A model generated the notes under the pieces. It saw only the letters and a list, made by a program, of their open reading frames with translations. It was not told the origin of the DNA and made no database searches. Both the position numbers and the translations under genes were made by a program. A stretch of 64,000 nucleotides of DNA from Bradyrhizobium sediminis (GTDB taxonomy: Bacteria; Pseudomonadota; Alphaproteobacteria; Rhizobiales; Xanthobacteraceae), in the NCBI RefSeq assembly GCF_018736085.1, contig NZ_CP076134.1, positions 1,808,501 through 1,872,500 of the forward strand. The letters are read 5' to 3'. Below are positions 36,437-46,074 of this stretch, one piece after another; the stretch's first letter is position 1, and every line of letters starts with the position of its first letter.

Positions 36437-37237
36437 CTAACCCCGCCGCACGCTCGCGCCGCCGTCCACCGGCAACGTCACGCCGGTGATGAAGCCGGCC
36501 TCATCCGAGGCCAGGAACAGGGCCGCGTTGGCGACGTCCCAGCCGGTGCCCATCTTCCTGCGCAACGGCACTTTTGCATCGCGCTCGGCTTCGACCTCGG
36601 CGCGGCTTTTCTTGAACTCGCGGGCGCGGGTATCGACCGCCATCGGCGTGTTCATCAGGCCGGGCAGGATGACGTTGGCGCGGATGCCATACTGGGCATT
36701 CTGGTAGGCGAGCTGTTCGGTGAAGGAGATCATCGCCGATTTGGTCGCCTTGTAGGCGACATAGGGATAGGTGGTGATGGCGGCCATCGAGGAAATGTTG
36801 ATGATCGCGCCGCTCATCTGCTGGCGCATGATCGGGATGACGTGCTTGGCCGCGAAGATGCAGCTTTTGAGGTTGATGGCCACGCAGCGGTCGAGCGCCT
36901 CCTCGGTGATATCCAGCAGCTCGGCATCGCCGCCGGCGATGCTGACTCCCACATTGTTGTGCAGGATATCGACACGGCCCCAGCGGGCGACCGCGTCCGA
37001 TACCATGGACTTGAGCTCGGCATTCCTGGTGACGTCGGCCTTGAAAGCTGCCGCCGTGCCTCCGTCGGCGCCGATCATGTCGACCGTCTCCTGCGCCGAT
37101 TTGAGATTGTGATCCACGCACAGCACGCGAGCGCCTTCGCGCGCGAAGGTGAGGGCGGTGGCGCGGCCGTTGCCGATGCCTTCGCCGGGGCTCTGGCCGG
37201 CACCGACGACGATGGCGACGCGATCTTTCAGGCGCAT
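36437..37237 (-). CDS. short-chain dehydrogenase/reductase
   Basis: 266 residues. GAGQSPGEGIGNGRATAL is an extended cofactor loop. NNVG, Ser in INISSMAA and Y-x3-K in YVAYKATKSA follow, ending with GGASVRRG. It would oxidise a secondary alcohol to the ketone used by the monooxygenase in the same operon. It starts 6 bp after the AhpD-like gene's stop, consistent with coupling. Confidence 0.9.
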   Translation of the reverse strand: MRLKDRVAIVVGAGQSPGEGIGNGRATALTFAREGARVLCVDHNLKSAQETVDMIGADGGTAAAFKADVTRNAELKSMVSDAVARWGRVDILHNNVGVSIAGGDAELLDITEEALDRCVAINLKSCIFAAKHVIPIMRQQMSGAIINISSMAAITTYPYVAYKATKSAMISFTEQLAYQNAQYGIRANVILPGLMNTPMAVDTRAREFKKSRAEVEAERDAKVPLRRKMGTGWDVANAALFLASDEAGFITGVTLPVDGGASVRRG

Positions 37238-37243
37238 GTCAGT

Positions 37244-37792
37244 TCACTCCGGAATCGGGTACTGTTGCAGTACCTCTTTGTAAGTTGGTTCATTATCTAT
37301 CTTCATGGTAGCGAGCACGCGGACCACGGCGCAGTAGAAGGCGATGGTGAGCACAAGGTCGGTCATTTGCTCATCGCTGAGCTCGTTCTTGATTTCGGCG
37401 AAGGTGGCTTCGGACATCGCGAGTTCGCGCACCATCTCGCGGGCGCCTTTCAGGATCGCGCTGGCGAGCGGCTCGAGGGTTGAGGATTTGCCCTCGGTCT
37501 CGGCCATCAGGCCGGCGATATCCTGATCGGAAACGCCGAACTCCTTGCCGATCTTTACGTGATGGGTGAATTCATATTCCGATTTCTCCATCCAGCCGAC
37601 TTGAAGGATCGCGAGTTCGCGCAACCGCGGGTCGAGCTTGCTGTTGAAGCGGATGTAGCCGCCGACTCCGTTGAAGGCGCGCGCCATATCGGGCGAATTG
37701 ACCAGCAGCTTGTGCAGATTGGTGTTGCGCTTGAGCATGTCGCGATACTCGGGCGCGATCTGGTCGGCCTCGAGATAGGGCAGGCGAGCCAT
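37244..37792 (-). CDS. carboxymuconolactone decarboxylase / AhpD-like protein
   Basis: 182 residues with the fold segment LDPRLRELAILQVGWMEKSEYEFTHHVKIGKEFG. The His at the end of this helix is conserved, but the CxxC typical of AhpD is absent, so peroxidase activity is unlikely; lactone decarboxylase or a non-redox role is more plausible. ATG 37792 follows GGGAATAAC. It is the first gene of the minus-strand operon. The longer upstream frame to 37966 has poor composition and is not used. Confidence 0.85.
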   Translation of the reverse strand: MARLPYLEADQIAPEYRDMLKRNTNLHKLLVNSPDMARAFNGVGGYIRFNSKLDPRLRELAILQVGWMEKSEYEFTHHVKIGKEFGVSDQDIAGLMAETEGKSSTLEPLASAILKGAREMVRELAMSEATFAEIKNELSDEQMTDLVLTIAFYCAVVRVLATMKIDNEPTYKEVLQQYPIPE

Positions 37793-38101
37793 CTTGTTAT
37801 TCCCAGTTTTATGGCGTGGCCGACATCGGCCCGGGGGGTGAGAAGAGGAATTTGCTCCGCTTCCTGTCGTTGCACAATCGGGATTCGAGAACGAGTTGGA
37901 CGGCGCCTGCTCTTGCACGTTGTGGAATGCCGGTTCGCAGGTTTCCAGCGCGCGCCCGCACAGCAACGGGGCGTGTCAGCCAATTCCGTAACACGGAACA
38001 AAATTCCGCTTGCATCGGAAACCAACCAAGGTTTCATGTTCGGCAACAAGCAGCCGAACTGGACGCCATGCGCGCTGGTCAATCGGCAATGAGGAAGCGT
38101 G
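37793..38101. promoter_or_regulatory. divergent promoter region with TTCCGT-N3-ACGGAA site
   Basis: This 309-bp gap lies between the AhpD-like gene and the CoA-transferase. It contains a perfect inverted repeat, TTCCGT-AAC-ACGGAA, at 37984-37998, with a further TTCCG at 38004. It is therefore a good operator candidate for the long downstream operon. No gene is supported in it. Confidence 0.55.
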
Positions 38102-40546
38102 ATGGGGGCGTTGTCGCATCTGCGAATTGTCGAGATTGGAAGTGCGGCGGCGGCGAGCTACTGTGCACGCCTGTTTGCGGACTTCGGCGCGACCGTTCAC
38201 AAGATCGAACCGCCGCAGGGTGACCCGCTTCGCCGCACCGCGCCATTGACGCCGAAAGGGCAGAGCGCGTGGTTCGCGTTCCTGAACTTCAACAAGTCGA
38301 GCGTCGCGCTCGATCCGGCCGATGCGGGCGCCGTGGCGCGGCTGACTGTGCTGATCGAAAACTGCGACATCCTGATCGATGGCCGCGACGTGGACGCGGC
38401 GGACTGCCCGGTATTCGATCTTGCCGCGCTCAAGACGCGCAATCCCGGCCTCATTCATGTCGACGTCAGCTGGTTCGGCCCCGACGGTCCCTATGTGAAG
38501 TTCGAGGCAACCGACTCGACCATTCGCGCGCTGACGGGCCTGGTCAAGCTGGTCGGTCCGGTCGAGGGGCCGCCGGCGCACGCGCCCGATTTCCAGACCG
38601 GTATTTTCGCCGGCCTCTGGGGCTTTATCGCCGCGGCATCGTCCGTGCTCGGCCGCATGCGGGACGGACGCGGCCGCACCAGCGCGCTCAGCATCTTCGA
38701 GTCGAGCATCGCCGTCACCGAATACATCATGTTCGAGTCGTTTACGCGCGGCGACATCATGCGCCGCATCGGCGTCAACCGCTTCTGGCCGACTTTTCCC
38801 GTCGGCATCTATGAAACCAAACAGGGCTGGCTGGGCGTCACCACGGTGACCCCGGCACAGTGGCGCGCCTTCTGCGAGATGCTCGAACTATATGACCTGC
38901 GCGATGACGCAACGCTGTTCATGGGCGTTGACCGATTGCTGCGCATGGAAGAAATCGAAAGCAAGTTCATACCCAAGCTGAAGAGCCGCACCGCGCAGGA
39001 ATGGTTCGCGGAAGGATTGAAGCGAAAGATTCCGATCGTGCCGGTGCCGGATATCGGCGACCTGATCGGCGACGACGAGAAGAAATCTAGCGGGGCCATC
39101 GTCCCGATCGCCATCGGCGACGAGACCGGGTTTACCGCGGGCTCCATGCAGCGGCTGACGGGCACGCCGCCGCGGCGCGGCGGCGCCGTTCCGGCGATCG
39201 GCGAGGGGCAGCGAGCCGCATCTCCGTCAAGTGACGGGGCCGTACGCGCTCCGGCGACCAAACCGGGCGATCCAAAGCGCTTGTCGCTCGAGGGCGTGCG
39301 CGTGATCGACTTCTCGATGGGCTGGGCGGGACCGATCTGCACGCGGACGCTGGCCGATCTCGGCGCCGACGTGATCAAGATCGAGGCAACTCAGTATCCC
39401 GACTGGTGGCGCGGCGTCGACCGGCGGCCAGCCTACGTGCTCGAACAGATGTACGAGAAGTCGGTGCGCTACTGCATCATGAACCGCAACAAGCGCGGCA
39501 TCACGCTCGATCTGACCCAGCCGCAGGGCCTGCAGCTTGCCAAACGTCTGCTCGCCGACGCCGATCTCGTCGTCGACAATTACTCGGTCGAAGTGCTGCC
39601 GAAACTCGGGCTGGGCTACGAAGTGCTCAGCCAGCTCAATCCAAAGATCGTCATGATGTCGATGTCGGCGTTCGGCGCGGGCAGCATCTACCGCGACTGC
39701 CGCGCCTATGGCTCGACGCTGGAGCAGGGCTCGGGGCTGCCGAGCGTCGTCGGCGACGCCAATGGACCGCCGGTCATGAGCCACACCGCGTTCGGCGATG
39801 CCGTCGGCGGATTGAACGGGTGCGCGGCCGTACTCACGGCTCTGATCCACGCAAGGCTGACCGGCAAAGGCCAATTCATCGATCTCGCGCAGATCGAATG
39901 CATGATGCCGTTTGCCGCGCCCTGGATCGTCGCCCATTCGATCGACGGCAGGACACCCGTGAAACACGGCAATCGTCATCCGGACTTTGTGCCGCATGGT
40001 TGCTTCCCCTGCGCCGGCAGCGACAACTGGATCGTGGTCGCCGTTTCCAGCGGCGAGATGTGGCCACGGCTGTGCAGGGTGCTGGGCCGCGCCGACTGGG
40101 CCGCGGACGAAACGCTGGGCAGCGCTGCCAACCGACGAAGAATCGAGAGCGAGATCGAGGCCGCCATAGCGAACTGGACCTCCACGCGCCTGCCCGACGA
40201 TGCGATGGGCGCATTGCAGGCCGCCGGCGTCGCAGCGGGCGTGGCGCGGCTGCCGATCGAACTGCTGAAGGACCCGCATCTACATGCGCGCGGATTCATT
40301 CAGGAGATTGATCGGGCCTTCATCGGCCGGCATCCGCAACCTTCGATGCCGTTCCGCGAGAACGGTGCGCCGTTCGAGATTCGCTCGGCGCCGCCGACGC
40401 TCGGCGAGCACAATCGTGAAATACTCGCCGGCATGCTCGGACTGTCCGACGCCGAGATCGATCAGCTGGCACGCGAGGGCATTATCGGTACCGAAATGCT
40501 GATGGAAGAGCAGCTCGTGAAAGAGAAGAAGCGGGCGGCAGGCTGA
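38102..40546 (+). CDS. fused tandem type III CoA-transferase (CaiB/BaiF)
   Basis: 814 residues forming two complete CaiB domains. Domain 1 (about 1-360) has the catalytic-Asp motif PDFQTGIFAG near residue 163. Domain 2 (about 390-790) has GVRVIDFSMGWAGPICTRTLADLGADVIKIE and its Asp motif GDAVGGLNG. A low-complexity linker of Arg, Ala and Gly joins them. Type III enzymes move CoA between carboxylates via an aspartyl-CoA anhydride. The start is ATG 38102, 3 bp after a possible GTG, behind GAGGAAG. It heads an operon with an ABC importer and an acyl-CoA carboxylase. Confidence 0.9.
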   Translation: MGALSHLRIVEIGSAAAASYCARLFADFGATVHKIEPPQGDPLRRTAPLTPKGQSAWFAFLNFNKSSVALDPADAGAVARLTVLIENCDILIDGRDVDAADCPVFDLAALKTRNPGLIHVDVSWFGPDGPYVKFEATDSTIRALTGLVKLVGPVEGPPAHAPDFQTGIFAGLWGFIAAASSVLGRMRDGRGRTSALSIFESSIAVTEYIMFESFTRGDIMRRIGVNRFWPTFPVGIYETKQGWLGVTTVTPAQWRAFCEMLELYDLRDDATLFMGVDRLLRMEEIESKFIPKLKSRTAQEWFAEGLKRKIPIVPVPDIGDLIGDDEKKSSGAIVPIAIGDETGFTAGSMQRLTGTPPRRGGAVPAIGEGQRAASPSSDGAVRAPATKPGDPKRLSLEGVRVIDFSMGWAGPICTRTLADLGADVIKIEATQYPDWWRGVDRRPAYVLEQMYEKSVRYCIMNRNKRGITLDLTQPQGLQLAKRLLADADLVVDNYSVEVLPKLGLGYEVLSQLNPKIVMMSMSAFGAGSIYRDCRAYGSTLEQGSGLPSVVGDANGPPVMSHTAFGDAVGGLNGCAAVLTALIHARLTGKGQFIDLAQIECMMPFAAPWIVAHSIDGRTPVKHGNRHPDFVPHGCFPCAGSDNWIVVAVSSGEMWPRLCRVLGRADWAADETLGSAANRRRIESEIEAAIANWTSTRLPDDAMGALQAAGVAAGVARLPIELLKDPHLHARGFIQEIDRAFIGRHPQPSMPFRENGAPFEIRSAPPTLGEHNREILAGMLGLSDAEIDQLAREGIIGTEMLMEEQLVKEKKRAAG

Positions 40547-41622
40547 TGGAAACGGGCCGCCCGGCAGAACGTATATCGGCAGCGGCTGCCACGGGCAGCC
40601 CGCTGATGTCGGTGCGCGGGCTCGGCATTCGCTTCAAGACCGCGCAGGGCGTGTGGCAGGCGACGCGCAAGATCGACTTCGACATCGCGCCGGGCGAGCG
40701 CGTCGGAATCGTCGGCGAAAGCGGTTGCGGCAAGACCATCACCGGCCTTTCGATCCTGCGCCTGCTGCCGAACAATCTCTCCGGCCTGGACGGCTCGATC
40801 CTGTTCGATGACGTCGATCTGGCCTCATGCAGCGCAAGGACGATGCGCTCGATTCGAGGGCGCCGGATCGGGATGATCTTTCAGGAGCCGATGAGCGCGC
40901 TCGACCCGGTGTTTACCGTCGGGCACCAGATCGCTGAGACCCTGCGTGTTCACACCGATATCGGCAAGGAGGAGGCGCGGGCGCGGACCATCGATATGCT
41001 TCGCCGGGTCGGCATCGCGTCGCCGGAACGCCGCATTGACGATTATCCGCATCAGCTTTCCGGTGGAATGCGCCAGCGCGTCATGATCGCGGCCGCGCTG
41101 ATCTGCTGTCCTCAATTGCTGATCGCCGACGAGCCGACCACCGCCCTCGACGTCACCGTGCAGGCGCAGATCCTGGAACTGCTGCGAAGTCTGAGCGAAA
41201 CCTCGAATACCGCGCTGATGCTCATCACCCATGATCTCGGCGTGGTCGCCGAAACCTGTACCCGCATGATCACCATGTATGCGGGCGAGGTGATCGAGGA
41301 TGCCGGGGTCGACGCTGCGCTGGTTCGGCCGCTGCATCCCTATACCTCCGGCCTGTTGCGCTCGCTGCCGCACCTCAGTCCGCGCCTCGGAAAGTTGCCG
41401 TCGATTCCGGGCCGTGTTCCCTCGATTGCCGACATGCCTCGGGGGTGCCGATTCAAGGCCCGCTGCCCGCATGCCGCCGCGGGCTGCGAGGCCGAGCAGG
41501 AACTGCTCGACGCCGGCGAAGGCCGCAAGGTGCGTTGCTGGCGCTTCCGGGAGCTCGAATTGCCCGGCGCGTTGCAACACGCGGCCTCCGCGCCGATTGC
41601 GGCAAGGGTGGCGCGGCAATGA
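40546..41622 (+). CDS. dipeptide-type ABC transporter ATP-binding protein (DppD-like)
   Basis: 358 residues. Walker [10 protein letters not shown]-loop [10 protein letters not shown], signature [12 protein letters not shown], Walker [13 protein letters not shown] and [10 protein letters not shown] are present. The C-terminal oligopeptide-transport extension has [11 protein letters not shown]. Its ATG shares a base with the CoA-transferase stop (TGATG), so translation is coupled. It supplies energy to the permeases at 44218 and 45171 together with the next gene. Confidence 0.93.
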   Translation: METGRPAERISAAAATGSPLMSVRGLGIRFKTAQGVWQATRKIDFDIAPGERVGIVGESGCGKTITGLSILRLLPNNLSGLDGSILFDDVDLASCSARTMRSIRGRRIGMIFQEPMSALDPVFTVGHQIAETLRVHTDIGKEEARARTIDMLRRVGIASPERRIDDYPHQLSGGMRQRVMIAAALICCPQLLIADEPTTALDVTVQAQILELLRSLSETSNTALMLITHDLGVVAETCTRMITMYAGEVIEDAGVDAALVRPLHPYTSGLLRSLPHLSPRLGKLPSIPGRVPSIADMPRGCRFKARCPHAAAGCEAEQELLDAGEGRKVRCWRFRELELPGALQHAASAPIAARVARQ

Positions 41623-42623
41623 TGTCCCCGGGCGCCGAAACCAAAGCGGATCCGATCGTCTCGGTGCGAGACCTCGAGGTGGGCTTTCAGACGATGGATC
41701 GCCGCGCGACGGTGAAGGCGGTCGACGGCGTCAGCTTCGACGTCCGCCGTGGCGAGACGTTCGGAATCATCGGCGAGTCAGGATCGGGCAAGACAACGAT
41801 CGGCCGTGCGCTGGTGTTTCTCCTGAAGCCGACGGCGGGCGCCATTCTGCACAATGGGCGCGACCCGCAAGCGTTGCCGCGGAAGGCGTTCCAGAGCCAT
41901 CGCCGCGACTACCAGATCATCTTTCAGGATCCGAATGCCGCGCTGAATCCGCGCATGACCATCATCTCGTCGGTGCTGGAGCCGCTCGAGCTGGCGCGTG
42001 CAGGCACCAGGACCGAGCGCGTCGCGCGGGCACGGGAGGCGATGGATCGGGTCGGCTTGCCCCAGGAGATTGGCGAGCGGTATCCGCACCAGCTTTCCGG
42101 CGGACAAAAACAGCGCGTCATCATTGCACGCGCGCTCACGCTGCGGCCGAAGCTGATCGTCTGCGACGAGGTGGTGGCGGCGCTCGACATGTCGATCCGC
42201 GGCGACGTGCTCAATTTGTTTGCCGAGCTGCAGCGCGACCTCGGCTTGACCTATGTGTTCATCACCCATGACCTGTCGGTGGTTTCGCACATCAGCAACC
42301 GGATCGCGGTGATGTATCTCGGCCGCTTTGTCGAGCTTGGCCCGGCCGAGAGCGTTTCGGGGCGGCCACTGCATCCCTATACGCAGGCACTGTTGTCGGC
42401 GGAGCCGTTGCCGCTGCCGTCGAACCTGCGCAGCGACCGTCGCATTATCCTGCAGGGCGAGATCCCGAGCCCGATCGATCCGCCTTCGGGGTGCCGTTTC
42501 CGCACCCGCTGCCAGTATGCGCAAGCGGTTTGCGCCGGGCAGACACCGGCCTGGCGCGAACTGGAGCCGGATCACTGGGTCGCCTGCCATTTCACCGATC
42601 GCCCGAATTTTTCGCCGAGCTAA
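41619..42623 (+). CDS. dipeptide-type ABC transporter ATP-binding protein (DppF-like)
   Basis: 334 residues. Walker A GESGSGKTT, Q-loop FQDPNAALNP, signature LSGGQKQRVIIARAL, Walker B LIVCDEVVAALD and ITHDLSVVSHISNR are seen, with the C-terminal GCRFRTRCQYA segment. It overlaps the previous gene by 4 bp (ATGA). Heterodimers of DppD- and DppF-type subunits power oligopeptide, nickel and some glycoside importers. Confidence 0.93.
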   Translation: MMSPGAETKADPIVSVRDLEVGFQTMDRRATVKAVDGVSFDVRRGETFGIIGESGSGKTTIGRALVFLLKPTAGAILHNGRDPQALPRKAFQSHRRDYQIIFQDPNAALNPRMTIISSVLEPLELARAGTRTERVARAREAMDRVGLPQEIGERYPHQLSGGQKQRVIIARALTLRPKLIVCDEVVAALDMSIRGDVLNLFAELQRDLGLTYVFITHDLSVVSHISNRIAVMYLGRFVELGPAESVSGRPLHPYTQALLSAEPLPLPSNLRSDRRIILQGEIPSPIDPPSGCRFRTRCQYAQAVCAGQTPAWRELEPDHWVACHFTDRPNFSPS

Positions 42624-42653
42624 CGATCATCACCTTCGATGGAGGACAATGCC

Positions 42654-44213
42654 ATGACCAGAGTAAAGATGTGGACGACACGACGCGAGGCGATGGCGTT
42701 GCTATCGGGCGCCGTGGCCGGCATCGCGCTCGGCGGCAACGCCCATGCACAGGGCACGCCGAAGCGCGGTGGCGTCCTGCGCATTTCGGCGCCGACCAAC
42801 CCCTCGAGCCTCGATCCGGCCACCGGCGGCGCGGGCTCGGATCACGCGTTTCTGTTCACCATGTACGATACCTTGACCGAGTGGGACTTCGAGACCCTGA
42901 AGCCGAAGCCGGGTCTCGCCGAGAGCTGGAGCTTCACCGATCCAACCACCTTCGTCATCAACATCCGGCAGGGCGTGACCTTTCATGACGGCACGCCGCT
43001 CGATGCGGAGGCCGTCAAGTTCAACCTCGAGCGCAACAAGAGCGATCCCAAATCCAACATCAAGGCGGATCTTGCGACCATGGCGTCGGCGGCCGTCACC
43101 GGTCCGATGCAGGTGACCCTGAAACTGAATGCACCCGACGCCGCATTGCCCGGCATCCTCAGCGATCGCGCGGGCATGATGGTGTCGCCGACGGCGCTCA
43201 AGGCCAGCGCTGCCGGCAACGTCGCGCGCACGCCGGTCGGCGCCGGCGCCTACACCTTTGTCAGCTGGGCGGACGGCGAGCGCATCGTCGTCAAGCGCAA
43301 TGAAAAATACTGGAAGGCGAACCGGCCTTATCCCGATGGCATCGAATTCGCGATCATTCCCGAGCTGACCACGGGCGTGCGCTCGGTCACCGCCGGACAG
43401 AACGATCTGATCTATCAACTGCCGCCGCGGCAGAAGGTGGTCGTGGAACGCTCGAACAACCTCAAGATATTCAACGGCCCGACGCTCTACGTCTTCCAGA
43501 TCTTCCTGAACTGGGCAAAGCCGCCGTTCGACGACATCAGGGTGCGCAAGGCGTTCAATCTGGCCATCGATCGCGAATCCTTCGTCAAGGCGGCGCTCGC
43601 GGGCCTTGCTGAGCCGGCCTACATGAACCTGCCGAAATCGCATTGGGCCTACGACAAATCGGTCGCCGCGCTCACGCCTTACGATCCCGATCGGGCGCGC
43701 AAGCTGCTCGCCGAAGCGGGCTTCAAGGAAGGGACGATGATCGAATTCGTCGGCTATCCGGACCAGGACTCGGTTCAGCGCCAGGAAATCCTGATCGAGC
43801 AGTTGCGCAAAGTGGGCATCGGCGTGCGCTTCCTCAATGCACCGATCGCGGAAGCTTCGGCGGCGTTTTTTGGCGCCGAGAAACGGGGCTCCGGGCTGCT
43901 CGCGGCCTGGACCGGACGGCCGGATCCGAGCCTGACCTACTCGTTGATGTTCACCAAGGACGCCTATTACAACGGCGGCAGGGGGGCGGTGCCAGCGGAA
44001 CTGGAAGCCGCAATCAAGGAGTCGCGCGCCTCCGAAGACATCCAGATCCGCAGCAAGGCATTCGCGACCGTGCAGCGGCTCGTGATGGAGAACGCCTTCG
44101 TCGTGCCGCTCGCCTTCCAGTTCGAACTGGTCGCGATGAACAAGAAGGTGCAAGGCTACAGGCCGAACCTGCTCGGCAAGCCGAAATACGACGACGTCTG
44201 GCTGGAGAGCTAG
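42654..44213 (+). CDS. ABC transporter substrate-binding protein (peptide/nickel type, SBP_bac_5)
   Basis: 519 residues. The leader contains twin arginines (TTRREAMALLSGAVAGIALG, cleavage near AHA-QG), so Tat export is likely. The mature part begins GTPKRGGVLRIS, with YDTLTEWDFETLKPKPGLAESW, the usual start of lobe 1. ATG 42654 has GGAGG 8 bp upstream; the ATG at 42639 lies before that site. The ligand is unknown, and the operon partners point to a carboxylate or acyl compound instead of a peptide. Confidence 0.92.
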   Translation: MTRVKMWTTRREAMALLSGAVAGIALGGNAHAQGTPKRGGVLRISAPTNPSSLDPATGGAGSDHAFLFTMYDTLTEWDFETLKPKPGLAESWSFTDPTTFVINIRQGVTFHDGTPLDAEAVKFNLERNKSDPKSNIKADLATMASAAVTGPMQVTLKLNAPDAALPGILSDRAGMMVSPTALKASAAGNVARTPVGAGAYTFVSWADGERIVVKRNEKYWKANRPYPDGIEFAIIPELTTGVRSVTAGQNDLIYQLPPRQKVVVERSNNLKIFNGPTLYVFQIFLNWAKPPFDDIRVRKAFNLAIDRESFVKAALAGLAEPAYMNLPKSHWAYDKSVAALTPYDPDRARKLLAEAGFKEGTMIEFVGYPDQDSVQRQEILIEQLRKVGIGVRFLNAPIAEASAAFFGAEKRGSGLLAAWTGRPDPSLTYSLMFTKDAYYNGGRGAVPAELEAAIKESRASEDIQIRSKAFATVQRLVMENAFVVPLAFQFELVAMNKKVQGYRPNLLGKPKYDDVWLES

Positions 44214-44217
44214 GAGG

Positions 44218-45174
44218 ATGGCGCGACGAAGTCCGGCAAAGGTGATCGGCAGCCGCCTGTTGCAGGCGCTGCCGGTGATCCTGCTCGCGACTTTCATGGT
44301 GTTTTCGCTGCTCAAGCTGGTGCCCGGCGACATCGCGGTGACGCTGGCGGGCGACAACGCTTCCGACGTCCGCATCGCCGAGATCAGAAAGATATACGGT
44401 CTCGACCGGCCGTTCATGGTGCAGTACGGCTCGTGGCTCGGAAACGCCGTCCAGGGCGACCTCTCGCAATCGCTGCTGACGGGGGAGAAGGTTGCGGTTT
44501 CGATCTCCCGGGCCTTTCCCAACACGCTGCTGATCGTAGCTATCGCGCTATTGCTGGCGCTCCTGACCGGAATCCCGATGGGCATCGTGGCGGCGATCAA
44601 GCCCAACGGCTGGGTCGACAAGCTGGTCAGCATGGTCGCTTCGCTCGGTGTGGCGATCCCCGGCTTCTGGCTCGCCATGATCCTGGTTGCCGAAATCTCA
44701 CTGAGACTGAACTGGCTGCCGGCCACGGGAGCGAAATCCTTCGCGGTATCGCCGTGGGAGGCGATCCGGCATGCACTGCTGCCCGGCATAGCCATCGCAG
44801 CTTACGGCATGGCGGAGGTGGCGCGGCAGTTGCGCGGCTCGCTGCTGGAGGTGTTGTCGTCGCAATATGTGCGGACGTTGCACGCCAAGGGACTCTCGAT
44901 GGCCAGAATTCTCTGGCAGCACGGTCTCAAGAACGTCAGCGTCAATCTGTTCACCATCATCAGCCTGCTGGTCAATCGCATGCTGGCGGCGACCGTGGTC
45001 ATCGAAGCCGTGTTCGCCATTCCCGGCCTGGGAAGTTTGATCGTCCGCGGCGCCATTCAGCGCGATTTCCCGATCGTGCAGGGCGTGGTGTTCACCATGG
45101 TGATCGTCGTCATTCTGGTCAACCTGATCGCCGATCTCCTGTGCGCGGCGGTCGACCCAAGGATCGAGCAATGA
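44218..45174 (+). CDS. dipeptide-type ABC transporter permease (DppB-like)
   Basis: 318 residues, about six spans. The first periplasmic loop holds KLVPGDIAVTLAGDNAS and IRKIYGLDRPFMVQYG, as in DppB. The EAA loop reads YVRTLHAKGLSMARILWQHG. It starts 4 bp after the binding-protein stop, behind GGAGG in AGCTAGGAGG, and overlaps the next gene by 4 bp. Confidence 0.92.
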   Translation: MARRSPAKVIGSRLLQALPVILLATFMVFSLLKLVPGDIAVTLAGDNASDVRIAEIRKIYGLDRPFMVQYGSWLGNAVQGDLSQSLLTGEKVAVSISRAFPNTLLIVAIALLLALLTGIPMGIVAAIKPNGWVDKLVSMVASLGVAIPGFWLAMILVAEISLRLNWLPATGAKSFAVSPWEAIRHALLPGIAIAAYGMAEVARQLRGSLLEVLSSQYVRTLHAKGLSMARILWQHGLKNVSVNLFTIISLLVNRMLAATVVIEAVFAIPGLGSLIVRGAIQRDFPIVQGVVFTMVIVVILVNLIADLLCAAVDPRIEQ

Positions 45175-46055
45175 GCGACCTTGTGCTCCGAGGCCAGCCC
45201 CGCCCGGCGACAGTGACGCCCCTGCGCCGCTTCTTCAGCTGGCTGGCCTCGGATCTGCGGGCGGCGCTGGCGATCGTCGTCCTGCTCGGACTCGTCATCG
45301 TCGCGGTCGGCGCGCCGTGGATCGCGCCCTATTCGCCGACCGCGCAGGACATCAACAACATGCTGGCGGCACCCGGTCCAGGCCATCTGCTCGGCACCGA
45401 CGATCTCGGCCGCGACATCTTCAGCCGGCTGATCTACGGCGCGCCGGCCACCGTGTATGCGAGCCTGCTCGCCGTCAGCGTCGCCGTCGCCATCGGGTTG
45501 CCGGTTGGATTGGCCGCTGGTTTCTTCGGCGGCTGGACCGATGATATCATCAGCCGCGTGATCGATACCTTTCTTTCGTTTCCCGCCATCGTGCTGGCGA
45601 TCGCGGTGACCGGCGCGCTGGGCATCGGGCTCACCAATGGAATGATCGCTGTCGGCATCGTGATGTTTCCGGCGCTGGCGCGGATCGTACGGGCGCGCAC
45701 GCTGATCGTGCGCCAGGAACTCTATGTCGATGCGTCGCGCTGCTTCGGCGCGCCGGCCTGGCACATCCTGTGGAAGCACGTGTTGCCGAATTCGCTGCAG
45801 CCGGTCATCGTCCAGGTGACCCTGCTGTTGGCCGCCGCACTGCTTGCGGAAGCAAGCCTCAGCTTCCTCGGTCTCGGCATCCAGCCGCCGAACCCGAGCT
45901 GGGGCGCCATGCTGGCCCGCGCCTATCAATACATGGAGATCGCCCCGGAGCAGATGTATGCGCCCGGATTGGCCATCCTCGTCATTTCGCTGGCGTTCAA
46001 CGCGCTGGGCGAGTCCTTGCGCATCGTACTCGATCCCACCATGAAGGATCGCTGA
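45171..46055 (+). CDS. dipeptide-type ABC transporter permease (DppC-like)
   Basis: 294 residues, about six spans. APYSPTAQDINNMLAAPG and HLLGTDDLGRDIFSRLIYGA are the DppC N-terminal hallmark, and the EAA loop contains YVDASRCFGAPAWHILWKHV. ATGA overlap with DppB. It completes a five-protein importer. The carboxylase gene follows after 19 bp. Confidence 0.92.
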   Translation: MSDLVLRGQPRPATVTPLRRFFSWLASDLRAALAIVVLLGLVIVAVGAPWIAPYSPTAQDINNMLAAPGPGHLLGTDDLGRDIFSRLIYGAPATVYASLLAVSVAVAIGLPVGLAAGFFGGWTDDIISRVIDTFLSFPAIVLAIAVTGALGIGLTNGMIAVGIVMFPALARIVRARTLIVRQELYVDASRCFGAPAWHILWKHVLPNSLQPVIVQVTLLLAAALLAEASLSFLGLGIQPPNPSWGAMLARAYQYMEIAPEQMYAPGLAILVISLAFNALGESLRIVLDPTMKDR

Positions 46056-46074
46056 GCTTCAACCGGAAACATTC

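Noticed and set aside
37793..37966. N-terminal extension of the AhpD-like gene
   Set aside because: It is rich in Ser, Pro and Arg without family similarity; a proper ribosome-binding site lies at 37792.
42702..44795. Minus-strand open frame of 697 codons
   Set aside because: Antisense to the binding-protein and DppB genes, with biased low-complexity composition.
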